Positions 51,775-62,689 of a stretch of 64,000 nt of DNA are shown one piece after another. The translations under genes were made by a program, and so were the position numbers. The notes beneath the pieces are model-generated. The model saw nothing but the letters and a program-made list of their open reading frames with translations, was not told the DNA's origin and made no database searches. The stretch covers positions 13,893,001-13,957,000 of the forward strand of contig OX344765.1 of the NCBI GenBank assembly GCA_947034895.1. The letters are read 5' to 3'. Origin of the DNA: Rhytidiadelphus loreus. Lineage: Eukaryota; Streptophyta; Bryopsida; Hypnales; Hylocomiaceae. Each line of letters starts with the position of its first letter. The first letter of the stretch is position 1.

Positions 51775-54700
51775 TGTCAGCTGGCAGCCGATGAGAGCGT
51801 CGACATTATAATGTGAAGCGAAATGAAATCAATGCATTGACCATCAATAAAGGGAAATTAGGCATTCGAATAGCGCAGTAAGTAGAAGCAATTGTGAAAT
51901 CGTCCGTAGAATAGCCACACTAAATTGACCACGAGAACGTACATAACCGTTGTCATTCTAGCGATAGAGAAGGAGACGTGAGACTATGACGTCTGAGCCC
52001 CTAACAGAGGTAATATTGCACTCGCCGATACAGTTGGTAACTGTATCGGCGGGCAGCCGACAGTAAGACTACATCGAGAGTGCACAGAATCGAGGCAGTT
52101 TCAAACTCCGGGATCGAGGCAGTTTCAAAAACGGATGTAGTGGAGCATCATAATATTAAATAAGAATACAGTACATATCCATTTCCATTCCATCACCAGG
52201 AAGTAGATGTCATAATCCGACTAGAAATGACTATAAATGACGCATGAAGATGATCGACTTAAAGTGCTGTGCCATGAAGACGCAGCCTTGTCCGACATAT
52301 CGGCTGGTAGTCGACAACTCCGCCCAACTGCCAATTCATTGAACACGTAGCGATGTATCGGCTGGCAGCCGATAGAACACATCAAGGTGAACGCGTCAGT
52401 CTTCTCCTTCGTCGTCAACATCTCTGTCCTCCGCTGATCCCGCGGCCTCCAGATTCGCAATCGCAGCAACGACCGAGGACTCCGGAATAAGATGAGATGT
52501 CGGAGGTCCCTTCTTCGCATGCGAGGGCATCCTGTGCGAGTACAGGACAATGCGCACATGAACAAGCTGCGGAAGTCGTAGTTCTTTATGCCATCGTCGA
52601 GTCCAGCACTCCCTGACGACGACCACTTTACTCTCCCTCTTGGCTTTCATTGGAGTCCACCACTCAACTTTGAAAGTGCCATAGGATGGTCCCTGCGTCA
52701 TGTTGACACACTCCAATACCCGTCCAAGCCACACAGGGAGGTAATTATTGTGACAAGGTCGACAAAGAACAAAGTCCCCTAGGAGAACATCCCTGAAGGG
52801 ATTAAAGCTCAACTTTGGTCTGTCCTTTGCCGGCCCGCAGAATGGAGTAGGTTCTGGGTCGTCCTCGGGAGTGGTGTCTATTGGATTGTTTGGATCCGCC
52901 CTTTCTTCAGGAAATGCAGCAGCGTGATCTCTTTTCCAATCTGACATCGGCCAAAATCCCTCTTGAAGCGCAGTGGGTGTTGCGGGCAGAGGCGAACAAA
53001 TCTCCGAATGGATTCGTTCCCAGTATGCGACACAACTTGCCATTTCGTCGACATATCTTTTGTTTCTGGCCATCCTCGACTTCCAGAACTCGATGTACTT
53101 TGCGATTCCATTCTTGATGAAGGACTGCTTCTCATTGCATTCGCTAGCCCTTGCGACTTCTTTGTCTGCGTTTCGCTTCCTTGGGTTAATGTCGACGCTT
53201 CCCCAGAGTGCTTTGAACGGAACAGGTACCGGGTCTCCCTGCGGGATTTTCGGTCCCCCATCCTCGTCCGCTATCCACATTTTGACCGGTGGCCCCGGAG
53301 GAAGCTACGAAGAATCCGTTGTCCTTTTCTTGTACCTCATGACTGGCCATCCTCGATCATCTCCTGACTCCTCTACGTAGAATTTGAACAGGTGTTTATC
53401 CCAGAGTCCCACAATCTTGTTGACACCATCATGATGAAATCCCGTGAGGTATGATTTGAAGTCCGCCACCTCCTGAACAAACTCCGGGATGAAGGCGACA
53501 GTCTTCTGTGAATCCATGAACGCCTTCATGAGGTCTGCAAGGACGTAAGTGTTTTTCCTTTTGATCAATTTTGACAGATAACTGAAGTGTGCGTTAATGT
53601 CTTCGTGCGTATGTCCGACAATGAGAAATCCGACAGTGACCTCCTTGAAGATGTGCCTGGCTGTGAGTAATGAGCAGAAGGCCATGAGAAACCTATTTTT
53701 ATTGTCCTTGGCTGAGTTGTCTAGTTGCAAGAAAAGCTTCCTTGGAAGAGGAACATGTGGGCGTCCAGGCCCTGGAGTTTTTGTGAACTTGTCCGAGGCC
53801 GTCGGAATTGATGAGTTGCATCTTGACTTTCCATGAAGCAGTGCCTCGAAGAAGCTGTTCAGGGGTGGAGTTGAGAACAAGATCTTTGACTCTCGAACAG
53901 GTGGCACCTCGAGAGCACGAAAGACCCTACACAGCGACGATATGGTAAAATTGGAATCCCCTGGCCACAGTGATGTGGAGTAATGCGCATACGCGCCATC
54001 TTCATGTCCATGTGTGAGCATACCAGTACAAGAGATTGGAATTTGGCCGAGCCTTGCGGTGGCCTTGGTGATTCGCTGCATCCTTGGAATAGCGGTCTTG
54101 GTGGTGTCCATCTTGTCGTGAATGATGCAGAGGAACTCCGACGGGTTTTGCACAGACTGCGCAGTCCAACCACCGTATACATTTCTACATGCGCGTTGGT
54201 AATTGAGATGTCTCTCTCTGTCATCCACTAGCGCCTGCCACTCGTCACACCCTCTCGGATACTTTGCAATGAACTCTACAAGGAAGTCACACTCTGTACA
54301 TTTGGAGAAGTTACTTCCCACCAGCTTGACCTCGACGTTCTTAAAATGAGCTTTCCGAAGTCGGCTAATGGCAGACTGGGAGACTGGCAACATGTTACAG
54401 ATTCCATTGACCTGGGGGGCACATCCAGGTATATGAGACATGGAGAACATAGAGAAACTATATCGGCTGCCAACCGACAGACCTGAACTACATGGACAAA
54501 CCCACCGAAATAAAGCTACCTCACACATGCAAAGAATCTACATTGAACTGGACCCAATGCATTTGGATTGAGCATTATCGGCTGGCAGCCGACAGAAGTA
54601 ATTGCGTAGTGCAAATGAAGGAGGAAGGAAATGGATACGTATATAATTGACTTGCTGACGCATGTGATCCTAGTTCATTGCCAAGGGGACTACCTTGAAA

Positions 54701-55874
54701 TTGTCCACGCATTTGTTTCCTACTAGTCTGAATTCGTTTGGCATCTGGTCAGCATTGTCGTTGATAATCGTTGTGAGAGTTGCTTGAGCTTGAACCGTTT
54801 GCGGACGTGGTCGCCTAGCCCCTGCATTCCCATGCGACCCGCTAACAGTTCCTCCAGTGGCCGCAGCCTTATATACATGATAGGCCGACCTTGAGACCCC
54901 GTGAATAAAGTACCAGGCATTCTCGCAAACATCGACATTTTCCAGAGTGATGAACTTCTTCCCTAGAACAGAACCTGGATGAAGTTGACTCTGGACGGCA
55001 TACGCCGTTTCCCTCCTAGACTCGAAGTTGCAGACATAGAACTTTCGTCGCAGACTTCTCGTGTGTTCCCAGGGAAACGTTTGGCAGCATCTGAGCCTGC
55101 AGCACTTTTGGGAGCTGACTTTTCGTATGTCAATCTCCGACGTCTTTCTCTGCAATTTCGACAGTGTCTCAAATTCCTTGATAAGTACCCTTCGACGGAC
55201 TGAGCGGTATGGATTCTTAGGTACTCCTTGCATTCCGTCGTCATCAAAACCATTCACCTCCGCCGCCTCCGAGCAGAGCGTGACAATTTCCGAAAGTAGC
55301 CTTCCCCCTTCTAATCTTGCATGTGTCAACCTCCATCACATAGTTGTCAATTGTAGTGCGTCATTGTCAGACACAAACATCACTCCCACGTCTGAGTCTC
55401 CGAGGACCGCATCGTCGCAGGCCTCGTTTGGAAGGCATACTTGAATCATCGCCCTTCCAAAGATAGAGAAGTCGTCATTCAGAAGTTCACAGTATTGATT
55501 TCTCCAGAGTGGTCTGTCAGGGAAAGGTAGCCCCGATTGCACACCATCTGAGCTGCCTCGTCGTTCATTACTTCCTCCAGTTTGATTAAAAGCCTCTGAA
55601 TCGACTAAGCTGTCGTCCGCGCTAGGACCAGATCCAGAGTCATCATCGCTACTAAAACCATGGACATTGGGCATACGATCAGCGGACTCGTCCGATGAGT
55701 ATAGCCTATCTTCTCGATCATCTTCGTCTGATGCAACTCCAGGAATATCCGTGTGTTCCGCCTCTGCAAATTCCGGATGGACATCAGATGTGCTTCCACC
55801 GCTTTCCGAATTACCATCCTTAAGTTGTTGGATGAAATGATTCTGTGAGGTACCTATCGGCTGGCCACCGACAG
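51775..55874 (+). repeat. Seven dispersed copies of a 20-bp near-palindrome, same orientation
   Basis: The consensus is TATCGGCTGGCAGCCGACAG. Copies lie at 51775-51794, 52044-52063, 52299-52317, 52356-52374, 54461-54480, 54576-54595 and 55855-55874. The core CGGCTG-G-CAGCCG is an odd palindrome, and the outer TATC and ACAG letters set a direction that is the same in every copy. Four lie in the 3' flank of the DUF7869-type gene, two inside its intron and one in its 5' end. I found none in the ParB-methyltransferase gene next door. The distribution suggests protein-binding sites rather than a random microsatellite. Confidence 0.8.
52023..52051. other. Perfect hairpin overlapping a near-palindromic site
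   Basis: CGCCGATACAGTT, a GGT loop, then AACTGTATCGGCG: 13-bp arms pair perfectly. The right arm merges into the 20-bp repeat copy at 52044-52063, so the left arm is an inverted half-site. Confidence 0.85.
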
Positions 55875-55884
55875 GCTGTAGCAC
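52396..55884 (-). pseudogene. DUF7869-type transposase-like gene with two in-frame stops
   Basis: Exon 1 runs from about 55884 (5' end uncertain) to 54694; the intron is 54693-54412; exon 2 is 54411-52396. Phase is 0 at the junction and the frame spans about 1069 codons. The N-terminal ~140 residues are acidic and disordered. Then come a cysteine-bearing block (KCCRLRCCQTFP) and a segment with VCENAWYFIHG, HGNAGARRPR and ADQMPNEF, an order I recall from DUF7869 proteins of many eukaryotes. Exon 2 holds CTEC, FLCIIHDKMDTTKTAIPRM, LQLDNSAKDNKNRF and VGHTHEDINAHFS; aspartates 99 and 231 and the HED cluster at 269-271 (exon-2 numbering) suggest an RNase-H/DDE-like fold, which is inference. TGA at 55338-55336 and TAG at 53307-53305 interrupt an otherwise open frame. 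No in-frame ATG was found near the 5' end: the longest frame starts with GTG, and the first internal ATG comes about 70 codons in. Confidence 0.72.
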
Positions 55885-55919
55885 CGCATTCGAAGCATGG
55901 ATAGGCTCATAGGCCTGAC

Positions 55920-57245
55920 CTTGTAACCCAAGGGAGCTAGCATGTGAGCGTAGAGCGTGGAGCGTGGAGCATGGAGCGGGGATTGGTGAGCAGGGAGCTT
56001 GGATTTTCTGATTTAGAAAAATAAACTAGCCAAAAAAGTATAAGATATTGGATGACAATTTAGGAAAAAGTGGATGAAAAATTGGATGAAAAATTGGATG
56101 AAAAAAGTGGATGAAAAAAGTGTTTGACAAAAGTGGATGACAAAAGTGGATGATAGAATTGGGAAGAAAAATTGGATGAAAAAATTGGAAGTAAACTATG
56201 GATGAAAATAGTGGATGGAGAGAGTGGATGAAAACAATGGATGAAAATAGTGGATGAAAGCACTGGATGAAAACATTGGATGAAAACATTGGATGAAAAC
56301 CAATTTACGATGTATTTATTGGCCCAGCACCACATTTAAACCATTGAACATTACAAGAGAAGAAACCCATGGCCCTTGCGTGGGATCTTGAAAGCACTCT
56401 CAACTTTTGCCATGTAAAAAAAATTATACAATTGCGGAGCACTTTGAGGCTAAACATTCAATGGTGCCATCTATTCATACACGGCACATGGTAATGAGCT
56501 CTTTTAGCATTCTTCTGAATACTGTGCACACTAACAATGAGGTATGCATTGTCTACTGACTATACAAAGGATTTATCAAGACATCAGGATCTCATGTATT
56601 TGCATTAACGCCACCATGTCCAAAGGGTAGAATTTAGGGTAGACATGCCTAAGCTTCTGCACAATTGCTATGACATTACAAAACAACATTGTTAATTTCT
56701 TGAAGAGACATATAGACACTATCAACAAGATATTTACAAATCCATTACAATTATAAAAAACTAGTTCATCCCAAAGCACACATTCATATTTAATAAAATA
56801 ATCCTTTATGTTTTCCAAGAAGACCATACCTATTAACGAGTCTATGCTATACAATTTCGACCAACAACTGAAATAATGATTATCTCTGTATAATTTTTTG
56901 GGTGTCCATTGAAAGGAAGCGATTTGAAAGAGAAAAAGCAGTACCTAAAGGGAATTGAGACAACGTACTATCATGCTTAATGTTCTTTTGGAAATTCACA
57001 TCAAACACAAAGAATAAAGAATCTAGCTTATGTTTGAAAACAAATCATCTCTCTGGAAAGTTAGACGCATTAAAAACTATCATTCCATTGGAGAGCCAAA
57101 AAAAAGTGGCAAGATATGGACTAACCCGCGAATTTGCAATGTACAAAGTAAAAACAATTAAGCACTTGAGAGCACCAAGAAAGAGTAATATATGAAATCC
57201 AACAAAGTTCTGTGATCAATAGCCTATCCAGACACAATTTGATAG
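55920..57245. other. Spacer between the two genes with simple repeats
   Basis: 55941-55980 contains GAGCGTGGAGCATGGAGC repeats. 56045-56300 is a degenerate array of GTGGATGAAAA(A/C)A-like units of about 12-16 bp, which creates artefactual frames rich in Phe, His and Ser on the minus strand. The rest is AT-rich. It presumably includes the promoter of the downstream minus-strand gene and the 3' end of the upstream one. Confidence 0.6.
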
Positions 57246-60200
57246 CTAAAGTGCAGACATGGAACTACCCTCACTATCAGATGTATCCACATCTGATTGT
57301 ACTGCCTCCTCATCTACAAATTCCAGAACGCGAGGACTCACGAATCGGGACCTAGAAGTATCTCGAGGATTCTGTGCAACATAATTCCGAGAAAGAGCCT
57401 CCGCATACGGAGGTAGCTGAAACGATTTTGGGGGGCTTGGAAAAAAACGTGGATTCGCAAAAAAAGGGACAGCCTTGGAGGATGTCACTTCTTGGCTTTG
57501 CCTACACAAATTAGTGAACCACATGTTAGAATATTGTGAGGTCAAGGGGAAGCAATATGCCTAAATTGCGGTATTAGGGGTGACTTACTTACTAAATCGA
57601 AGTGTTGTCTTGACCTTCTGGACTACGACTTCCTCGTCATCTTCGTCGGCAAGGTCAAGCGCGGAGACGGCCGGCATCGCCTTAGGAACCACAGTTGGTC
57701 GAAGTACTGGAGCAATAAGGGCATCATAGATGTCCTTATGTTCCTCAAATGCAAGAATATGACGTCGCGTTGCACGGCAAGCATGGATGGTGGATCCTGA
57801 GATACAGAAAACCCTCAAACTGAGTTCACAATGAAGGGTATTTGAAAAATGCAACATAGTGAATTTCAGTGATTGTAAGAACCATACCAGTCGCCGCTGT
57901 GCAGTCAACAACTACGTCCCCTAGTGCTGTACATGCCTCAACGAACATCTGCATGAACTCACAACCCTTTTCCCGAGGACCACGCCATGGCACGTCCCCA
58001 TTCATCGTCACATCTTCATTGAAAACAAGGTTTCGAAGGATGTCGTCCTTAGCCAGGTTTACACCTACCTTGGCCTGAGACGGGACCAGATGGAACGGGA
58101 ATTCTTGAAGTGTCTTCGGCCCACCATTTCGCATGAGTAAGGAGATGGAGAACCGTTGAGTCTGTATAACCGACGATATTAATATCATAGAATGGAATGC
58201 AAAAATCCTACAATTCAATGCAATTGAAGTTAGGGAGATGTACCGTTTTCTTTTGATCTGCAGCTGATGTCAGGTGGAGATGATTGGAGCCGAGATACGT
58301 CTCTAGAATGCGAAACTTGTAAGATTGACAGCATCCTAGAATGTGACCTCGGTGTACAGGAGAGGATGCTGGATAAATCAAGATAAGTGCACCACTGTCA
58401 TGGAGGAATTCCTGGGCGAAATCGAACACAGGAAACAAGTAGTCGGTTTTGAACTCGTTCCACTTTGGAACAGAAGCAGGTGTTGCCGAGATAGTAGGAA
58501 CGGGGAGTCCTTCAGGCATATCAACAATCATGAAGTCTACACTTGGATCGGATCCATTGACTCCGTCAATGGAGCGAGTCTTGTCACTGGAATGCTGCAT
58601 GAAACGATGAATGTAAGACATTGCCAATGCATTATTACTTTAGGGAGTGATATTAACGGTGGCAATGGTTCCAAGTAAATTTAGAGATCATTATGATTTA
58701 CTGAGATTCTATAATTGAACTTAGGATTGCAATACAAAAGATTAAGGATGTAAGAGAATTACCATGGCTAAGAAGGCTTCAACATCCTTGAAAGCCGGCG
58801 ATTCCATGTCAAGATTCTTCAAGCCAACGTTGAGAACGCACTCGTCGATGCCGGGTGCGGGTATCACAATCTTAGCGGACGGGGTCTTGCCTTGCCCCAA
58901 GCGTTCTTGGGTGAGGGAGAAGCCAGACGACGAAAGGTTTGCATCCGCTGCACTGGTAGCTGGTTCGAGCAAAGGTGTGTCCTCCTTTGAGAACCGACGC
59001 TTCTTTCTCTCCTTTTCTTGCTCCTTTTCAAGTAGCCTTTTTTTTTTCTTCTCCTCGCCCCGCTTCAGGTTCTCCTCAGTTTTTCGCTTTGCCTCCTCCA
59101 GTTTTTCCACCTTCTTCTTATCTGAGACCTCCCGTTTCTTGATGGCCTTAGCCCTAGCCTCTGCATCCAGTCCCGCAAACTCGTCAAACTCTGCATCAGT
59201 GACTACAGAATCCTTGAGTGTCTGAAATAGGGCCTCCTCCTCGGGTGGTGTAACGCCAAAGTTACACTCCAAATACCAAGGACAAGTCTGCAAATGTGGA
59301 CTGGTCCACTTCTGCAACTACGTGGTGGAGAACATACAATCGGGTGACGACCGCTCTAGCCAAGTAGTAAGAAAGGGGGGTAAGTCCTCCTTCTTGATGG
59401 CCTTCTTCCCGTACAACTCGAACTTGAAGTACCTGTGCATGATGGAGAAGGAGCCACAAAATTTGCTTAAGTCAGTCAAATATGATATTTACTACTTTCA
59501 TATGGTAGTTAGAAAGTAATCACACGAAACTGTCATGACACCAGAATCATATGGTGTTGGTCGTGATCTACGAATGGTACTCTAGTAATCCAATATGCAA
59601 TACATGTAACACCAAACATAATAATCATCATATCATACATAGAGTATGAACACAATGTATTTAGGAATAAAGAACTGTACCTATAAATCAATCTCTTCAC
59701 TGTAAGGTTGGTTCCCCTATACGATGAAAACGAGTCCGACTTCTTGAAGGCATCCGATCCCTTGAAGACTCCCGTGTAGGCTTGATCCCAGAGCTTCATC
59801 CGCCATGATTCAATGTACTCGAGAAGTGACTAGGGCTCCCCTGGAACATTCATGTCGATGGAGAAGCTATCATTGTGGGTGATGTTCTCAAACATCTCCA
59901 CAGCTGCCTCCTCCACCTGCAGAATTTGATGAATCATTAGGTATTGTATTTTATCCTTGCACAACAAAATGTGTAGCTCTAAACACATGGAGCGGTAAGA
60001 AATCATACCCCTGCATAGTAACAAGCCTTCGCCAGAAATATCGACAATTTCTCCTCATTCACCGGGCGTGGTGGAAATCGCCGAGCTTCCCTCGTGTGAG
60101 TACTGGCGTTCATCCATTTGAGCCACTTTACCTTATGTCGAGGCTCTACTGCAGCAGTCGCAATAAGTTGCAGCTTCTCAAGTGTCAACTCAGGTACTGC

Positions 60201-61391
60201 ATTATGACTCCAGTGCCGCTCAATCTGCATGAGACCAAACATAAATAAAACGGCGAGGAATAATAAATCATAGATAGGACCAGTGACTTACACATGGATG
60301 ATCACATACCTCCTTAAGCTATTCCGGAGTAAGTGCGGAATTGGCGACTGCCACAATTTTAGAGAGTTTCTTGTAATGCCTATCCGTGGAGTCCTTTATA
60401 GCCGACCGCATAGTGGCTGCGATTTCCCCCCGAGACACCTCAGCATCTGGGTTTTCCTCTTTCAGTTTGCGTATCGCCGCATCTGCCGCAGCAGAAATTT
60501 CTTGCTGAATGAATGGAACCACAACATAGAAAATTAGGGTCAAGTCATATCCAGTTGGGGATAGAGTAACAAATGAAAATAAAGAATCAAATTTTCACAT
60601 GATTAGTAATGTCGTAAGACTTACCTTGAATATGAAACCACTAAATAAATGCAGTGGCATAGTGTACCAACTCGTCTGAGTGTACGACTTGCATGATTGG
60701 ACCTCTTCCTCTGTCAATAGCTCTTGGAACTTCTCCAGTTCCATGACGCCATACTTCTGGACACGGTATAGGGTGTGGACTAGGTTCGTTTTCACGTGCG
60801 AGTTCTCTGTGTGCCTGTCATAGCACAACAATGTTAGACTCCAACCCATGTATTGAAAAACGAATGTGAACCATCCAATGTAGGCATTGGATCTACTCAA
60901 CGAAGAATGGAACATATGGAGACTAGAAGAGCTTACATATTTATATCATGCATGGCCTGCATAGCCACACCGATTCGTTGTCTTGTGTCCAAGACTATAG
61001 AGTCCACACTCACATGCCAAGCGGGTTCAAGGCTGTGCAACCTCTGGATATGATTCATCCAAGCAATTCTCCTATGATTGCCATCGCAGACGAAAAACTT
61101 GTAGTCCACGAGGTGCTTCAAGCACGGAATTGACTTCAAGTGAGTGTTAAAGGTGTCATTCACGGAGTTCCAAATGGGACCCCACTCCTTCTTCTCATCT
61201 TCACTGAATACCTCCGTGTTCCCCTTCTCGTCAGAGAAGGAAACATAAAATACTCGCGCACCCTTGTCGTATCCTCTAGAAAACTGGTTGTCAAGCTGCG
61301 TCAAATCGCAGCTTAAAGTAGGCCGCACCATAGGCATTGGCACCAACCTGCAAAGTGGAATCTTCATGCGTGAGTTACCGTCAGACGTCAT
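57246..61391 (-). pseudogene. ParB-like / DNA methyltransferase-like fusion gene, 10 exons, three in-frame TAG
   Basis: Exons are 61391-60937, 60814-60625, 60504-60310, 60224-60009, 59916-59681, 59432-58763, 58594-58244, 58161-57888, 57796-57589 and 57501-57246. Every border is GT/AG and every phase joins, giving 1016 codons. Residues 1-150 resemble a ParB N-terminal domain, with CDGNHRRIAW at 102-111. Residues about 510-580 form a Lys/Glu-rich coiled coil. Residues 655-895 look like an N4/N6 DNA methyltransferase in beta-type order: a motif IV-like VDMPEG at 678-683 comes first, then a motif I-like GDVVVDCTAATGS at 852-864, followed by an A-x-RRHILAFE helix. DMPE replaces the usual (D/N/S)PP(Y/F), so activity is doubtful. 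TAG codons stand at 60321-60319, 59832-59830 and 59320-59318, each where Gln would fit. ParB-methylase fusions are known in phages and bacteria, so the domain pairing may be acquired. Confidence 0.72.
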
Positions 61392-61695
61392 TTTCAAGCA
61401 GGGTTGTCTTGTCTGACATATTTTTGGGTTTAGGCATCGTGTATGACGTCTGACGTCGCATGTCGCGTGTCACCAAGTGTCGAGTTTACTTGACATCGCG
61501 TCGCGGAGGGGTAAAAAAATTTACCCCACGGTAAATAGATTTTGCCTACGTGGCAAGGTTTACAAAATGACGTGGAAAGCCAATTTGGGCGACTGCGGGT
61601 AGGGGCGCATGTACTTCAGCCTTGGGCGACCGCGGATGGGGGCGCGTGCAAGTACAAATGGGGCGAGTACGGGTTCTAAAATTAGGACGACCTCT
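61392..61695. other. 5' flank of the ParB-methyltransferase gene
   Basis: CG-containing sequence with several TGACGTC/GACGTCA words (about 61375-61455) lies just upstream of the start; such ACGT-core words are bZIP-type sites in plant promoters. GGGGTAAAAAAATTTACCCC at 61509-61528 is an imperfect palindrome. Whether this marks the right end of a mobile element is open. Confidence 0.35.
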
Positions 61696-61815
61696 GGTCC
61701 AAGGGGGCGATTGCTGGTCCAGGGGGGCGACCTCTGGTCCAGGGGGGGGACCTCTGGTCCAAGGGGGCGACTGTTGGTCCAAGGGGGCGACTTCTGGTCC
61801 AGGGGGGCGACCTCC
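61696..61815. repeat. Six-copy 20-bp tandem repeat
   Basis: Units of GGTCCAAGGGGGCGACTTCT type repeat every 20 bp, six times, with small changes. Because 20 is not a multiple of three, all three frames on each strand give repetitive artefact peptides (for example PPWTRG, APLDQQS). It follows directly after GC-rich GCGACCGCGGATGGGGGCGC-type sequence. Confidence 0.85.
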
Positions 61816-61829
61816 TTGTTGCAATTGTC

Positions 61830-62060
61830 AAAAAACACTCAAAACTGCCATTTTTGTGCAAATTGCAAAGAGAAAAAAAATTTAGAATGGTATTTTTTTC
61901 CCATATGTTACCATAGGATCTTGCAATAGAATAGTTTGAGAATGCATGGAAAAAATTTCAGACATTTTGACCACATAGATTGCAAGATAAATGCATTCAA
62001 AGTGAAGAAATTGTGATTTTTTTGGCACAATGGCAAACTAGTTTAAGACTTCAAATCTTC
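61830..62060 (-). mobile_element. Fragment of the piggyBac-like TTAA family
   Basis: Text such as CCATAGGATCTTGCAATAGA, AATAGTTTGAGAA and AAAAATTTCAGACATTTTGA matches the reverse complement of about 5790-5920. Neither TTAA terminus is present, so this is an internal fragment. Confidence 0.5.
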
Positions 62061-62689
62061 TTAACTTAAATAGTTTGAATTGTAGATCTTGAATTTAGTT
62101 TTTTTTCATCATTCAAAATTGAGTTGAAAATATAGAAAAAATAAAAGTTTAAAATATAATGTAATTTTCATTATTTAAAAATTTATTTAGTAGAAGAAGG
62201 TATCATAGAGGGAAAAACTAAATCATTAAGAGCTCTAAGATGGAATTAAAACTCACGAATTCCAATAGTGAGATTGTTCTAACAATCAATGTTGATTTGG
62301 TGGACCTATTTGTTTTGAATTTTTCTGAAAATTGAACTCAAAAACAAATCCTATACCTATATTTTACAAATCAATATTATAATTGCTTGCAAAACAAGAT
62401 GCTCTACAACTTCTTGGCAACCTCTTCATATCATAAATCCAAATGAAATGAATAAAAGCTTTCCATATGAAAATAAAATAAAATATATGAGAAAAAAAAT
62501 TGATTTTTAATTCAAATTTTTCAAGATTTGTTTTTGCTCATCCAAATGATTTAATTTAGATCAAAGCTAATTGTTGTATAACTCTTGCTCCTAGGCACCA
62601 ATTAAAATTAAAATTACATTCCTAGAAAGCTAATTTTTTTTTCCTATCTTTTCATAAAAATTTGACCATATAGGAACTTGGCCAAAATC

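Noticed and set aside
52878..53380. Several 110-135 residue frames opposite the DUF7869-type gene
   Set aside because: They are shadows in other frames of the long minus-strand coding sequence, which alone shows domain motifs.
56026..56335. Phe/His/Ser-rich minus-strand frames
   Set aside because: They are translations of the degenerate GTGGATGAAAA simple-repeat array.
58764..59225. 153-residue plus-strand frame rich in Ser and Phe
   Set aside because: It is the antisense of the Lys/Glu-rich coiled coil in the ParB-methyltransferase gene; composition explains it.
61370..61560. Right terminus of a mobile element covering 51.7-61.5 kb
   Set aside because: I looked for inverted similarity to the 51.6-52.1 kb flank and for a target duplication and found neither by eye, so no boundary is claimed.
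61546..61929. Repetitive 87-106 residue frames
   Set aside because: They arise from a 20-bp tandem repeat read in every frame.
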